64,000 nt of DNA from Nematostella vectensis (GCF_932526225.1 NC_064038.1:11035070-11099069); one strand, 5' to 3'; counted from the first letter of the stretch, positions 34,916 through 47,826 are shown. Numbers and translations: made by a program. The notes: generated from the letters alone by a model not told the origin.

Positions 34916-37419
34916 AGACGCGCTTCGTAACCGTGGTCTAACATGTCGCTGACGCTTGATGTCTGATGGAAACGTTTGGCTGTTCGCGCTGCATTATTTC
35001 TATCTTGTCTAGGTTGGACTTTTAAGGTCGCATGCTATCGCTGCATACTCAGAGGAGGGGTGGACTAGAGCCTTTTAAGCTGTAGTCTTACAAGCAGTCT
35101 TACAAGTAAGTCATATATAATCTTGACACATTCAGCAGAGCTCTGTCCGTTTTAAATAAGTCAGCCATCTGCCTATCGGCATTTATAAGCAAAATATGCG
35201 AAAAAGCTCAATCAATGTTAGAGATAACAGATTTTTCCATCCTTACAAAAGCACACTAAAAATAATGAGTATTGTGGGGTTTTGAAGGTAATCTTTTCAA
35301 TATTCGCTTATAGCGCGCGCTGGAAACACCTTTTTTTATCCGCGGATAAAATTTTGCGATAGTTGACAGGCAAAAAAAACTCTTATTTATTTTTGTGTTT
35401 CTTTGTTTGCAATCACAGTAAACCCTGCGTCTAATTCTTCGCGCGCTTTTTCGTTCTATTTTCGCAGCAAACACGTGACGGTGGATTTCATTTTCACCGT
35501 GTTTTATCGTGGCAAAGAAATCCAAAAAAGACTACGAAGGCAAATCATTTAAGCCTTTAATTTATGTTTTTCTTCGAAAAAAGGGAATTTATTATTTTAA
35601 TTTAGAATTTATCCATCAGCAAATAAAGCACGCATTTCTTGCAAACTGAACATTCAAAAGGCAAAGATACAAAGCGGAAACTTTTATAATCTCCGATAAT
35701 ATATCTTTTTTATCGCTGCCTGATGTAATTAAACTATTTTGTGCATCAAAATAGATAATTATGCGATCCATAAGAGCACAGTAAGGTCTATTTTTCATTG
35801 CCTTCGTGAGCTGTCATCACAGTTTGCGACTTGAGAGATCACGTGACCTTTTGGGTGGCAAAGCATATATAAACACAAAAATGACATCTTTAAATGAAAC
35901 AAAAACCTCTCTGAAAAAAATTATTGCTTTATTCGTAAGCGCTAAATAACATACTTCTTTTTTTAGTTTGTCGCTAAAAGCAAGTGCGCGCGCTAGTTTG
36001 CTACCCATAGTGCCACGCAATCTCTCAATGCCAGTCTATTGAGCAAATTTTGAGACGGCGGCGGAGACGTCAAAGGCATCAGCGGCATCAATGCGCATCA
36101 AGAAATAAGAAAAAGCCAAAAGAAAGATGATAAGCAATATCAGAGTGGTGTACTTTCTTCTACAGGAAGAACATATCGCACGATTCAGGCCGGTAGACGA
36201 AATTTTTGTCTTGGCTTCGCCGCAAGATTGGGGGGTATACTCCCCTTAATCACGATCTACATCCATGTATTTGCCAACAAAACATGTTTATTACTTAAAA
36301 GCCTTCTTAAAAGGTGTTTTTATCGATTATCAGAGGGAAAAGAATTGTTCAAGATGTGTTGCTAATAAATGTTTGGCCAAGCTTTTAATGTTTGATTATT
36401 TAAGAACACTTTGACTAAAAATAGGGAATGAAGAAAATGCGTGTCGGCATCACCTACGTCTATCTATTTAGTGAACAGCAGAAAACAATAGAAAATTCAC
36501 AGAATCAGACATGAAATGCACTTTGAAATGGACTCCGTCTGATCATTTGTCATTTCAGGCGGTATTGCTATAACCCGAAATGTAATGGCTTTCAACGCAA
36601 AATGTAATAACTTTTCTACACAAAATGAAATATCAAACGCGAGATCTAATAACGCCAAATCTAATGACTATAAACTGATAGCTAAAAGTTATACTTATCA
36701 TATCAATACGATAGTTTTCTTAAGAATATGTCAACTTTTTTAAAAAGTTTAAAAAGTGTCTTTAAAAAGTGGCCCAATATATCGGCAATTGTACTTGTAC
36801 TTGGGAAAGTGGCATATATTTTCACATTAAGAAACGCGAAAATAATCATCAAATCTTGCAAATGCATTACAGAAACTATCTATAAACTCGTCTACCATAT
36901 TTTTATTATTCAGGAAGCTCAGATTCTATTGCAAATTCAATGTTTAGAACTCCAGCTTTTTATTAAAATAGGCTAGACACGTTCTCTTTTCCGTTCAAAA
37001 AGACAATATATGAAAACATAATCACGTAACTCAATCTTACAGAATCCGATCTCATCTAGCTAATGGAGACGCTGGTAATTCGGGAGGATTTGGAGTAAGG
37101 TAATGTTATTTCGTTATCAAAGATAAGTGTTTAGTTTTAAGTATTAGAGCGCCTCGCGAGGTATGTTAAGTCTTTTATTTTCTAGCCGCTATGTACTTGT
37201 ATGCAGAGTACTTCAAGGATTACGTAAAAAAATAAATTCATGTCTAAGGAAATAAACACAACGGTTTGGTAGCTTAAAGACCTCGCCATCAAACCAAGAA
37301 AAGCAAAGAGTACGAGTGTTGCCCCAATTACGGACGGTTTTTGCATTTAGCACTATAACTTTTTAGTAATAAAAAGACTTTTGATATTTTGCCAGTAACA
37401 AGATTGGACCTTAACCTAA
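34916..37419. other. Intergenic, no gene seen
   Basis: AT-rich with small frames lacking motifs. A TATA-like site (atataaac, about 35865) and a degenerate run of aaatgtaat/aaatctaat phrases (36580-36670) are the only patterns seen. Confidence 0.4.
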
Positions 37420-38180
37420 TAAAATACTTATATGCTCTATGTTTTTTCAAGTTTCCAAAACTATATCGCCAAGGTCCAACATTTTTGCAAGAAAACAGAC
37501 CTGAAGGTTAATATTATGAAAACGAAAATTCTCATTTTCAACAACAACGGTAAAACAATGAACAACATCTCGTTTCACATCAATCATGTCAGACTTGAAA
37601 ATGTCAGTCATACATAAATACCTCGGACTTCATTTATCGGCATTTGGAAATTTTGCTCTGGCAAAACAAGAGCTCAAAAAGACAGCCCTGAAAGCACCCT
37701 ACAAATTGAGAAAAGAATTAGGAGACTGCTTTAGAGCTGATCCTAAACTCACAATGAAGCTATTTGATACGCTGATAGCCCCCATTCTACTGTATGGGTA
37801 AAGCTATTTGATACTCTGAAAGCCCCCATTCTACTGTATGGGAGTGAGGTTTGGGGTATGGGAACCGCTACAAATGAAAAAGAGCCAATAGAACAAGTTC
37901 ATATAAAGTTCTGTAAAATGTTGCTCGGCGATGGTAAAGGTGCAAGTAATAACGCATGCAGTGGCGAAATTGGAAGACTCCCATAAGAACGAAGGCAAAA
38001 ATGCGATCTTTAAAATTATGTCTGAAATTATCTAATGTAAACGAAACGCAGAAAATTTCAAAAACTGCATACAACTGAATTAAGGAGGCAGACAACAAAC
38101 CTTCTGGAGTTATAAAATAAAAGACTGGATGACCCAAATTTTGTGATGAAAGAGCCGAACTTTTCACAAACATACAAATG
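37420..38180 (+). pseudogene. LINE reverse transcriptase C-terminal fragment
   Basis: Two + frames overlap at 37586-37617 and together cover the C-terminal part of a non-LTR reverse transcriptase. Visible family blocks are FCKKTDLKVNIMKTKILIF, then KYLGLHLSAFGNFALAKQEL, KLTMKLFDTLIAPILLYG, and after a break GSEVWGMG and GRLP. A 42-bp segment is duplicated in tandem (37757-37798 and 37800-37841), which adds a stop and shifts the frame. The catalytic FADD-type part is absent. Dead fragment, probably from a CR1/L2/RTE-like element (clade not decided). Confidence 0.8.
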
Positions 38181-41100
38181 GCAACAAATATTAATATTAA
38201 TTGAATGTCACAGGAAATGACCTCTTCTTCCTCTTCATTAATCAACCGACAAAACTTCAAAAAATAATAGCAAAATTTATTGCCAAAATCACTGCGTTAC
38301 GAAGCACATTAACGTTGTAGTCCTTCATCGCATGTGAAACTATTTTAATTTTATTTGGAACCCATCCCATGTACACAATCTGTATAAGGACCAAATAAAA
38401 AGTATGTATGTATGCATGTATATAAAAAAATTTATCCCCTCCCCCGTTTTTCACTAAGCCACCCCCCCCCCCCTTTAGCAAAAACCTCAGATCCGCCCCA
38501 GAACCCACCGAAACATAAATTCGTTTGAGGCGCCATATTGGGACATCGAGAAGGTGAGCTACTTCTCGGTCCTCGTCTTGATGGAAGCTTCTTATATAAA
38601 TTAACAAGCCCCTGTTTTAATGATCATTTGAGCACGTTCAACTAAAATAAACTAGCTGTTTCATATAAATATCTTACAAACGTTAGGTTTTAATATTTTT
38701 GGGTGGTATTGGTCGACAACAATAAGTTTACCAATACAATGTTCTATTGCCGACAACGTATAGAAAGTCGAATACGTCGAAATAAGTGAATTTTCGCCTT
38801 ATTTTACGCTGCAAAAAAAGTAACCAACACTAAGGGAAGGGTAATCATTTAACAGGGGGAGGGGGGAGCTTCTATGTTGGGGAGGTTTGCGATTTTTTTA
38901 GGAGAAGGCCTCAAATTTTAATACATGGTTAAGGGGGAGGGCCTTATTTTTTGAACAGGTATTTTGATCAATGATTGAAATAGAGGGAAATGCTTTAAAG
39001 TGGTAAATTCTTGAACACTTAGCTGGCGCGTTGACAATCTACCCTGCAAACTCGGTATTATCACATACAGACAACTGCGATTGAAAAATAATGCGTTGGT
39101 TAATGAAATGTAGGCAGATGCTTTTAAAATTTTCTAGGCAATATTTCGCTATTAACAACGGTTCTTCTAAAGAGGTTTTTTAAAAAAGGTTCTTATAAAA
39201 AAGGCTTATTTAAAGAGAATCTTATTAAAAGGTTCTTATCAATAAAGAATGAAATAAATGCAACGAGCTGCCCCCAATTAGTTCCCCCGCACTTTTGCGT
39301 AGGAAGAAGGCAGTTCCAATAACTAATAAAATTCGAGTTCAAGTTTAACAAATGGCTCCAGAAACTTGTTTCCCTCTCTCATCTGCCAGACAGGAATAAT
39401 ATAGCTGGCGCGCAACTGTTTTCAGCTCTTTCCTACGGAGCCGATGGGGCGTTTAGAGGAGTATGAGTTATTAAAGTAAGTTAATGCAAGGTTTTCCGAG
39501 ATTGAGAACAAAGTCTTAGAAGACTCTCGTATTTTTTTTTTGTTATTCTTTCACGAGGGTTTTCTATTTTCAGAATAGGAGATCAAGAAATTAAAAATTC
39601 GATACTGAGACTCGCCTCTCAAAATTAGAACCTTCGGCCATAAACTCTATAATTGGACTTCCGTAAAAGCTCTAACATATGCCCCGGGGCTTATTTGAAA
39701 TGTGTGGGCCTAATGAAAAATCAGACTTTGGCTGCAAAATATATTTTCCACGCACTTGACACTGTTCTTGGACGTTACAAAAGTCGCATGTTAGTTCCTT
39801 ACATATAAGGACCTGTTAGGCTAAAAATTTATATTATACATCGTTTATATAAGAACCTTACAGAAAATGTATAAGAAGTTGTCCTTAAAGTATAAAAAGC
39901 AGGTTCAGTTGTAAAAAGCAGGTTTTTATATTTTAATAACTTTACTGTTTTCTTTTTATTTTCATGAAAACAAGACAAGAACCACTTGTGTCCTGTGCCT
40001 ATAAGTTATCTTTATGTATCTTAGGGGAAGAGGGGGACCAATAGCCTGGGTAGCAGGTTTTAGCGGAAATAAAAAGAAACCGAGCGAAGTACATGGCCGC
40101 GCAGAGAATGGAACAAAAAGCCAATGCGGAATAAAACGATTTATATATTTGGTGCCAAATCGAGAAAAAAATCTAAAAGAGTAAAATTTAGCGATGAGTA
40201 TCATTGTCATTTCCTCGCGAAAGTACACCGTCTCTCTTTTCCAATGTTTTGATTCAGACGTGATATAAAGTATAGTAACTAAAAATAATCCTAACGACTT
40301 TCAATCAATCTTGCCTCGTTCCCTGGCTTCTATTGGCTGAGCGGCTTGTCGGTTACTGACGTCACTGATTTGCCGCTGGCTGGATTACCTCATTGTTCTA
40401 TTGTATTCCCACTCTTTTGTTTTGTCTCCCTTTGTTCTCCCTTGTCTGTGGTTCATCAATCCAATGTGGTGAAATCTTCTTATAGCTTCTACATGACCCT
40501 AGACAGTCGGGGACAGCTTATCGTTTTTGGATATTTTATTAGTATGTGTAATATGGCTTATTAGACAAATCTAACGTGTGGAACCTTGTGAAAATTATGT
40601 CAAGCAAAAACTATTGTTCTTTCTTTTTGTTTTTGTTCTTTCTTCTTTCTCGGATAAGATATATTAGGAAGCACATGTTTCGTGTAATTTCCTTAAAATC
40701 TCACTATATTCTATATCTTGTGCCTGTGTGTTTAGTACAAAAAATATCCCCGTGGGAAAAGCTTTTAGCCGCAGGACAATGGTACTTTGCCTAGTTCTTG
40801 CATGGGTGATCACTTAAAACCCTGGATTCTTGTTTCTAACAGCCCCCGGGTTCTTTTCATGTAAATAGGCTTCACACTGTCGAAAACTGTCCACAAAAAT
40901 GCAACTAAGTACAGTAGAAGGAATTCAAGTGACGTGCCAAATGACACTGCTGATTTGGACAAAGAAAAAACAACAACAACAAGAAATAAGACATGCTCGT
41001 TAAATCCTCGATTCGCGACTCCTTTGCTATTGTCCACTTTTAAAATATACTGGTATGTTTAAAATATAACTAAAAAAAGAATGCGGTCTGATATCTTTTT

Positions 41101-43577
41101 ACCATATCTGATTGATATTCTGGGGCAGCGAAAAAAGAAAATGACAGTGTGACTCATATTTTGGTAAGTTTTTTTTATTAGAGTTTGTGTTCTCGTTTTC
41201 AAAACATGCATTTTATTTTCATGTCTGCAAAGCGAGAGCAATGAACCAATCAGGGAACGGCATTCCATCGTTAGTAACTACGTCACTATAACAGCACTTA
41301 GATGGTATTCGAATTCATTAGACATAGAGACATTCAGAAAACCTTGATGCGTTGATGGCTCGTGGGGAGAGTGGGCAAAAATTCAAACAAACTCGATCCT
41401 TTGGTTTCGAAGAAAAAGTAGTCCAGCGCTTGTGATCAAAATAAGGATAAATTAAGGATCAATTAATCCTTAAGTCCTGAAAGTGAGGCAAGTGAAAAGT
41501 GATGAGAAGCAAGTCATTGATAGATTGAGATCAATGATACAAAGAAAAGTATAGGTGAGAGTAGTTTCAAATTCGGGTTACCAAGTAGTCCATCAAAGAA
41601 TCACATATATGCGCGCAATTTGATAATATCCATGGCTTCACGTTATTTCACGCCAAAGATTTCTATTGAACTAAAACGCTTTCATTTTTTTCTTCTTCGA
41701 GTCTTAAACGAATTTTACCTGTATCTTATAAATGGTTATGAAAAGTTTACCTGAACAGGACAAAATACGGAACTTTGAGCTAAACATGATTAACATTTAG
41801 AAAATAAGCGGAAGACGAAGTGAACCATATTCAATCTCTAAAGAGGCAAATAGTTTGTAAATATAATATGCCAGAGTCACAATGAAAAAAATGTAACAAA
41901 AATGTGGTTTTGAAGGTTCATGACAACGAGTTATGAAAGTGACAAAATTGAGTACGGTAGTACATGAAAGAAATTTCGATAATGCGGTTTCGAGGGCCGC
42001 TTGTCTTAGAGTTTAACGTACAAAAATGCCAACGTTTAAATTCTTTGTTTTTAAGTGGGGCTAGCACTTTAGCTAGCTTATCCATAGAAAGGAACATTAC
42101 GCTTTGATGCCAAGTCTTGATAAAAGACTCGCTTACAATTGGACCCGTCATATCTAAAAAATGTGTGGCTGACCCCCCTGGGCTCCCCAAAGACACATTA
42201 AGATAAAGATTACAAACATGTCACCATGCCACCAAAACATATCACCAAGTCATTGAAATAATCTCAACAATCTGCAGTAGTCCCTTTTAGACCAAAATGG
42301 ACTCCATTTAACAATTTTAGACCAAAATGGACTCCATTTTACAAAGTAAACACGATAAAACCAGTATCAAGTATACTGTGTCTCTCCGATGTCTGGCCAT
42401 GGTACTTGTATAAATAAACCTCTCCAGACAAACGACTTCATTATTTGTCACTAGCATTCCTTTTTGAGGGAACAACTTATATTTGACGGGGGAAGAAGAG
42501 AAAAAGTCGGAGAGGAAAAATAACACTACGCCTGACACAAATACTAGAATCGACGCCTGCCGCCTCTTTTCAGGCCGCTGTCAAAATCGGCTGTCAATTG
42601 TCCCGCTTAAATCACTCGCTTGGCAGCACAATAAAATACACAAATCAAATTATAAGCAGTATTTGATTTAAGCAAAATTTTAAATTGGACAGTAGGTAGA
42701 CTTACCTTGAAGGATAATTGTAATTCTCTGAGCCATACAGAACATTATGACCTACGTAAACTGTAAAAACGCGCAGTTAACTATTTTTGCGTTTTCCCCT
42801 AAAGTTTCTTGAAACTGTTGAAAGCATTCAAAACATTTTACATAAAGTTACCTAGCCGGGGATCGTCGTTACTAAAATTATTACCCTTGCATATAACACC
42901 TCTTTCACCATACTCCATATTATTCCCTTATTATGAGTACTTCCGGCGCATGCGCAGATTGCCCACGTTAAAAAAAAAACATTGTTTGTATCGGGTATAT
43001 AATTCATAGGGAACGATAAAAGGGCCTGAAATTCGAGCTACGGGGGAAGTTGCTAATCCCCCCTCCCTTAAAACAAAAAAAAAAAATGCATATAAAAAAA
43101 AAAGCAAGCAGAGACTGACAGGAAAAATCGCTACGTCCGTTCGGGAACATATGAAGAAAACGTTGTCGTTTTGAGGGACTGGTACCGAGGAATCTTAGTT
43201 TCTTTTCAGATACTTTCTCCATTGACCAAGGATGGTCACAGTCACTGTTTTTCTCTTCTGATTACAATTTATAAAGTTAACGAAGGACCTGAGGTACTGC
43301 AACCTTAAAAATGTCAAAAATCATGCCACTCACCCCGTCAAATATCAAATGGTCCGTTCCAAGTATGTATCGCTAAAAAGCCCGCCTTTTGATTTGAAGC
43401 GAAAGTGGGTTTTATTACTAAGTCCCCTGCCCAACCGTCCTTATACGCCTCTAACAATTAGTTGCGTCAGGATCTGATAACCATATGATTTCGATCCTCT
43501 TATTTTGCAGGAACCAGACGAAAAATTCCATAAAAATATATCCGGATAAAAGAAAAGTTTGAGATACTGCGGAAACA
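38181..43577. other. Long intergenic region, no gene seen
   Basis: 5.4 kb of mostly AT-rich DNA. Small patterns: C/G runs (38435-38475, 38860-38880), a GTAT microsatellite (38400-38425), a run of ggttcttata-like phrases at 39160-39240 reminiscent of the MITE ends, and a 29-bp direct repeat (ttttagaccaaaatggactc at about 42286 and 42318). No frame has supporting motifs. Confidence 0.45.
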
Positions 43578-44678
43578 ATGGCAGGTTCAGAGGATTTACA
43601 GCGTTTTTCTAACGCAAGTTCATTATCCAAGAACGGCAATCGGACGGGCTCGTTTTCGCCCCCGTCCGAAGAAACACTGTTAACCATATTTATTTTTCTT
43701 GTCCTTCTGGGACTGTCAATCGTGGCTATGAACTCCCTCGTAATAGTGCTTGTTCATAAGAATCGATTTCTCCGAACTACGATGAACTATTCGTTAGTCA
43801 GCCTCGCATTATCGGATCTGCTATCTGGACTTGTGGCGATCCCGCTGATCACCCTCTGTAACTATACACACGACAACTATGTGTGTACGGCCATGGACTT
43901 GACAAGCAGGTTCCTTTGCCTCTCCACGATTCTACATTTGCTAAGCATTGCACTTGAGCGATATATCTTCATTGTGCATAAACTTAACACTGAGGTTGTT
44001 ACACCTATAATTGTGTACCTACTTCTATCGTGCATTTGGTTGTTTTCCCTAGCGATTACTCTTGTACAACTGGTATGGATCGACGTTGACGCCGCGAACC
44101 TTACGAAACCTGGAATGGCTTACACGGAGATGATCTACAATGCTGTATTCGTGTTCGTTCTGGTATTCCTTCCCATCCTCTTCATTATCTACTCTTATGT
44201 GCGGATCTACATCGTACTGCGAAAAACAAACAAGACCATCACAAAACAGGAAAACTGCATTCAATCAGAGATTGTAAAAATAACGCGTGCCCGGTTCCGA
44301 CAGGTAAAAGAAAAGCGAGCTTTATTCGTGTTTATTGGAATGTTTTTTAATTACGCACTCGGTTGGTTTCACTACTTTATCGGCGGACTCAACAGAGACA
44401 TTACGGATGTTGGAGGAAGCCTAATGCCCCCTGTACCCTTTTGGTTGGATATTGTGTTTCTGTACGCAAGATTCTTAACATCTCTCATCAACCCACTACT
44501 GTACACATTCTTCAAAATGGATTTCAAGCAGGCGAAGCAATCGTTTTTAAGAAAAATATGTTCTAGAGAGCGAGCCAGAGAGCAAGCGGAAGACACAGAG
44601 CTACAGGGCTGGTGGAAAGGCTTGAAAAGGATTTCTTTTGCAAGAAGTAGTCAAACAACATTGACAACTACACTTTAA
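43578..44678 (+). CDS. Class A GPCR, intronless, ERY type
   Basis: Single frame of 366 residues. The N-terminus has N-glycosylation motifs (NASS at 12, NRTG at 21). TM1 has N52 (AMNSLVIVLV), TM2 D80 (LALSDLLSGL), C103 before TM3, ERY at 127-129, W154 in TM4, P199 in TM5 (FLPILFIIYSYVRIY), and NPLLY at 305-309 in TM7. TM6 (FVFIGMFFNYALGWFHYF) lacks the usual CWxP proline, which is odd. The tail is basic and charged (RERAREQAEDTE). It is not a close paralogue of the two receptors at the left: it has ERY, a long third intracellular loop and no HR(W/C). The amine/adenosine-like group of class A is plausible; no amine-binding Asp in TM3 can be assigned with certainty. Ligand unknown. Confidence 0.9.
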   Translation: MAGSEDLQRFSNASSLSKNGNRTGSFSPPSEETLLTIFIFLVLLGLSIVAMNSLVIVLVHKNRFLRTTMNYSLVSLALSDLLSGLVAIPLITLCNYTHDNYVCTAMDLTSRFLCLSTILHLLSIALERYIFIVHKLNTEVVTPIIVYLLLSCIWLFSLAITLVQLVWIDVDAANLTKPGMAYTEMIYNAVFVFVLVFLPILFIIYSYVRIYIVLRKTNKTITKQENCIQSEIVKITRARFRQVKEKRALFVFIGMFFNYALGWFHYFIGGLNRDITDVGGSLMPPVPFWLDIVFLYARFLTSLINPLLYTFFKMDFKQAKQSFLRKICSRERAREQAEDTELQGWWKGLKRISFARSSQTTLTTTL

Positions 44679-45180
44679 TGTGAGTTTCCTTGACAACAGT
44701 GGCGGATTCATATAGGAGTTCGGCTCCAGTGCCCCCTCTTTAATTTTAGCCAACGTTTCACGTATGCAAGCAGTCTAATATTGCATGCAGAACGAAAGCG
44801 GGCGATAAAAGTAGATAAAAAGATCTTGCTCTAAGTATTGATGGTGAGCCTTGAAACAGAGAGCGCAGAAGAACGTCAGGCGCGTCACAGGGGGGTGCGC
44901 ATCCCCCCCCCTTGGCGGCCAAAAAGTTGGTCATTCCTTATTAGGGAATCTTCAAATACTATGCTTTTCCGTATGATACCAATCCTGGGTACTTGCCTGG
45001 CAGAGTGTGCTTAGAGGGTGATTCCGAGAACAAAAAGAAAACTAAACCTCGCATCATCACTAGACTCTAGGGATTCTCTCTCGCAAGAAGTTAAAAAAAA
45101 AGTTTCACTTATAAGTGTGACTTATATAACTTATATTTGGTACCAGAACTCATCATGAGTTCTACTCATTTAAATTCGAC
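44679..45180. other. 3' flank of GPCR, no gene seen
   Basis: Contains a G/C-run patch (44889-44925) and cagtggcgga near 44698 that resembles an hAT-type terminus, without a clear partner. Confidence 0.35.
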
Positions 45181-45531
45181 TACACTCTCTTTTTTATAAG
45201 AACGTCTTCTTTTCACTTGAGGCTGAGCCGTTCTTATTTTTGGAGCATTTTAAGGCTGACTATGTTACGATGTTCTTAAATTTTAGTGTATATAAGAATA
45301 TAATACCTAATGAATTATTAGGGAGAGAATTACACTAATACACTGATTAATAGCATAATAAGGTTGTTACTATGAGCACAATTTGATTCTGCATTTAAGA
45401 ATGCATTAGGACTAAAAAAAGAAAACATTTTCTGCTATCTGAGCCTCGGCATGTTCTTAGCATGTTTTAGAATTTGGTGAAATCTCAGGCTGGACGTTCT
45501 TATAAGAAGGTTCTTATAAAAAAAGGGTGTA
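45181..45531 (-). mobile_element. MITE copy 2 (same family as 2179-2527)
   Basis: Flanked by TA on each side; ends cactctcttttttataagaa and ttcttataaaaaaagggtg. The interior matches the copy at 2179-2527 in reverse orientation (ggagcattttaaggctga, cctcggcatgttcttagcat, ctcaggctgga). No coding frame. Confidence 0.85.
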
Positions 45532-45932
45532 CCGGGGTGAAAAACAAAAGCGATAAGACTTCGAGGAGGTGCTAGAGGACGGTATATGCGCATGCTCATA
45601 CGCCAAGAAGAAAGAACATCAAGTTTTTTTTTACGAACGGCCTAAAAGTAGCATTCGAACAAAAAAAAAAGGACAACATATAGACGAATAATGTTTATCA
45701 AGAAAAGTAGATAATTAGGATAATAACATAGTACGCATCTGTTCCTTTTTTAAGCTTTGTATAATAGCGCGGTGCTTTTGCTATGATGCCAATAAAAACA
45801 TTAAAAGTTACGTTATTTTAGGAAATTTATATTGTTTTTTTTATGTGAATGAATCGCGTCAAAGAATATGTCATCCTCGAACGCGGGGGGCCTTTCTGAC
45901 GAGTGGAAGAGAAACACAGCACAGAGTCGTAA

Positions 45933-46092
45933 CAGGACCCGTAAGATTGGGGGAGGGGCACAATACAGAAACAATTTTTTTTTTTGGGGGGGAGGGCACA
46001 GCCACGCCCCTACTGGTCATTTCCTTATAATTTGAAAAATATTGGGTGGGGGGGCACATGCCCACAGTACCCCACCCCCTGCTACGGCCCTG
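45933..46092. mobile_element. Small TIR element, cagg(g)ccgtag type
   Basis: Left end caggacccgtaagattgggg and right end ccctgctacggccctg are imperfect inverses. The interior has G runs and gggcacagcc. Related to the element just to the right and, by terminal sequence, to that at 32375-32681. Confidence 0.5.
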
Positions 46093-46152
46093 CAGGATGA
46101 CAGGAAAAACCTTGGGTCTCCCAGTATGTGAATTTGCGAGTCTGCTTCTAAT

Positions 46153-46386
46153 CAGGGCCGTAGCAGGCCACGTTAGATTGGTGGTTGTGGGAGGGGAGGG
46201 GGGGGTGGGGGGCACATACAAAAACAATAAAACAGAAACATCAAGAAAATATTGGGGGTACAGCACGCCTCTACTGTTCATTTTCTTATAATTTTTCAAT
46301 TTATTGTGTGTTGGTGTGTGTGTGTGGGGGGGGGGGGGGGGGGGGGGCACATACCCCCAGTGCCCCACTTGCCTGCTAAGGCTGCT
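46153..46386. mobile_element. Second small TIR element of the same type
   Basis: Left end cagggccgtagcagg, right end cctgctaaggctgc (imperfect). The interior shares aatattggg, cttataattt and gggggcacat with the element at 45933-46092, and carries a GT and poly-G run (46311-46347). Confidence 0.5.
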
Positions 46387-46695
46387 AATAAAATCACAAT
46401 AGAAGTCGATAAAAATGTACAAGCAACACAACGGTACAAATATAGTCAAGATCGGTGGCACCCACAAGAACGGCCAATAGACCAAGGTAGTCTGTATTAA
46501 AAGAGGTTTCAATGTCAGTGAAAAAAATGTTTTAGAAAATACTCAATCGTGGAAATACTTGAAAAATCATTAGAAGTTACAGTCTTGCAAGGTGGATTCC
46601 AGAGTTTAACAATTCTACTAAAGTACGAGGCCTGAAATGTGGAGGTTTTGCATTTTTGTAAAGTTTCGCGAGTCACTCTGTCTACTGCGGCCACA

Positions 46696-46975
46696 TATCA
46701 AACATATTCCCCATGTTTTTCCCTTCGTTTGTATTGCCTTATATGGGCATTGATGCCCATATTAAGGGGAACTTGAGATTTCTCGCTCCCTGATCTCCAG
46801 AAAACTGTTGAAAAATACTGATGTCAATTTGAAACTCGCGGCAAAAATCAAGGAAAGCTTTATCGCTTGGTCAAATCTTTATCTCACTAATCTCACTAAG
46901 CCCTTAGACCCAGGCCTCCAAGAGATCGACCGATAGGTTTTGAAGGTCACCCAATTATTGATGTGTAAATTCTGT
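46696..46975. repeat. Direct repeat, copy 1 (partner 47550-47826)
   Basis: Shares with its partner atatcaaacatattc, ttatatgggcattgatgccc, actcgcggc, cgcttggtcaaatctt, cttagacccaggcc and aaggtcacccaa, in the same order at a spacing of about 855 bp. Each contains the palindrome atgggcattgatgcccat. Not coding. Confidence 0.8.
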
Positions 46976-47549
46976 GTATATTTTGGCTTGAATTTGATAC
47001 TCAAAACGTCACGTGGTGATGTGAGTTCGTAGAATATTAAAAATCGCAGAAAAAAAAACTAGAAGAAGCTCTTTTTTAGCCATCAAATTTGTCATTATGT
47101 TGCAAAACCATTTCCCTTTGACTTAATTCTCATTTTTATCAGTGCTCTTTTTTTTCGAAATCTTGTTAAAACATGGATATCAATGTCAGGGTAGAGGTTT
47201 AATTATTGTTATAAAAGCTACCACAGCGCGTGGGAATCAATCAGAATTGTCAAACATTTAGAAAGCAATACGGTACATCGAGAATTTTTACAATATTTTT
47301 ATAAATATTTTTTAAAGTTTTTTTAATTTTTATTTCCTGCGTTCTCAGGCCGCTTTGTGTGTTCTTTGCATAGCAATGACTCTGTTTTTTCATTTCTCAA
47401 TTTTTTTTTTACCAGATAATCTTAACATAACATAGTTTAGTTATTTAATATTCGTTTCAATGGGTTCCTTATTCTAGAAGGTTATGGTTTTCCTTTTGTT
47501 TACTTAATTGATAAATCTTTTTAAAGATTTAAGAAAATGTAAATTTGCA

Positions 47550-47826
47550 TATCAAACATATTCACCACATATAGTGTCCTTTGTATGTAGTGCCTTATAT
47601 GGGCATTGATGCCCATATTTAGAACAGCTAAAGTTTTCCCGCTCGCTGATCTCCATAAACATGCTCATTCCTGTCAATTTGAGACTCGCGGCCAAAATTT
47701 GTTAGAAAACCTTGATCGCTTGGTCAAATCTTTTTCTCACTAATCTTAAAATACCCTTAGACCCAGGCCCCCAAGAGGTCGTCCGAGTGGGTATAAAGGT
47801 CACCCAAATATTGATATGCGAAAGTT
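47550..47826. repeat. Direct repeat, copy 2
   Basis: Second copy of the 46696-46975 unit, diverged by substitutions and small indels. The palindrome ttatatgggcattgatgccc is fully kept. Confidence 0.8.

Noticed and set aside
45871..46512. 213-codon Pro-rich - strand frame
   Set aside because: It runs across two small TIR elements and poly-G tracts, which give the proline runs.
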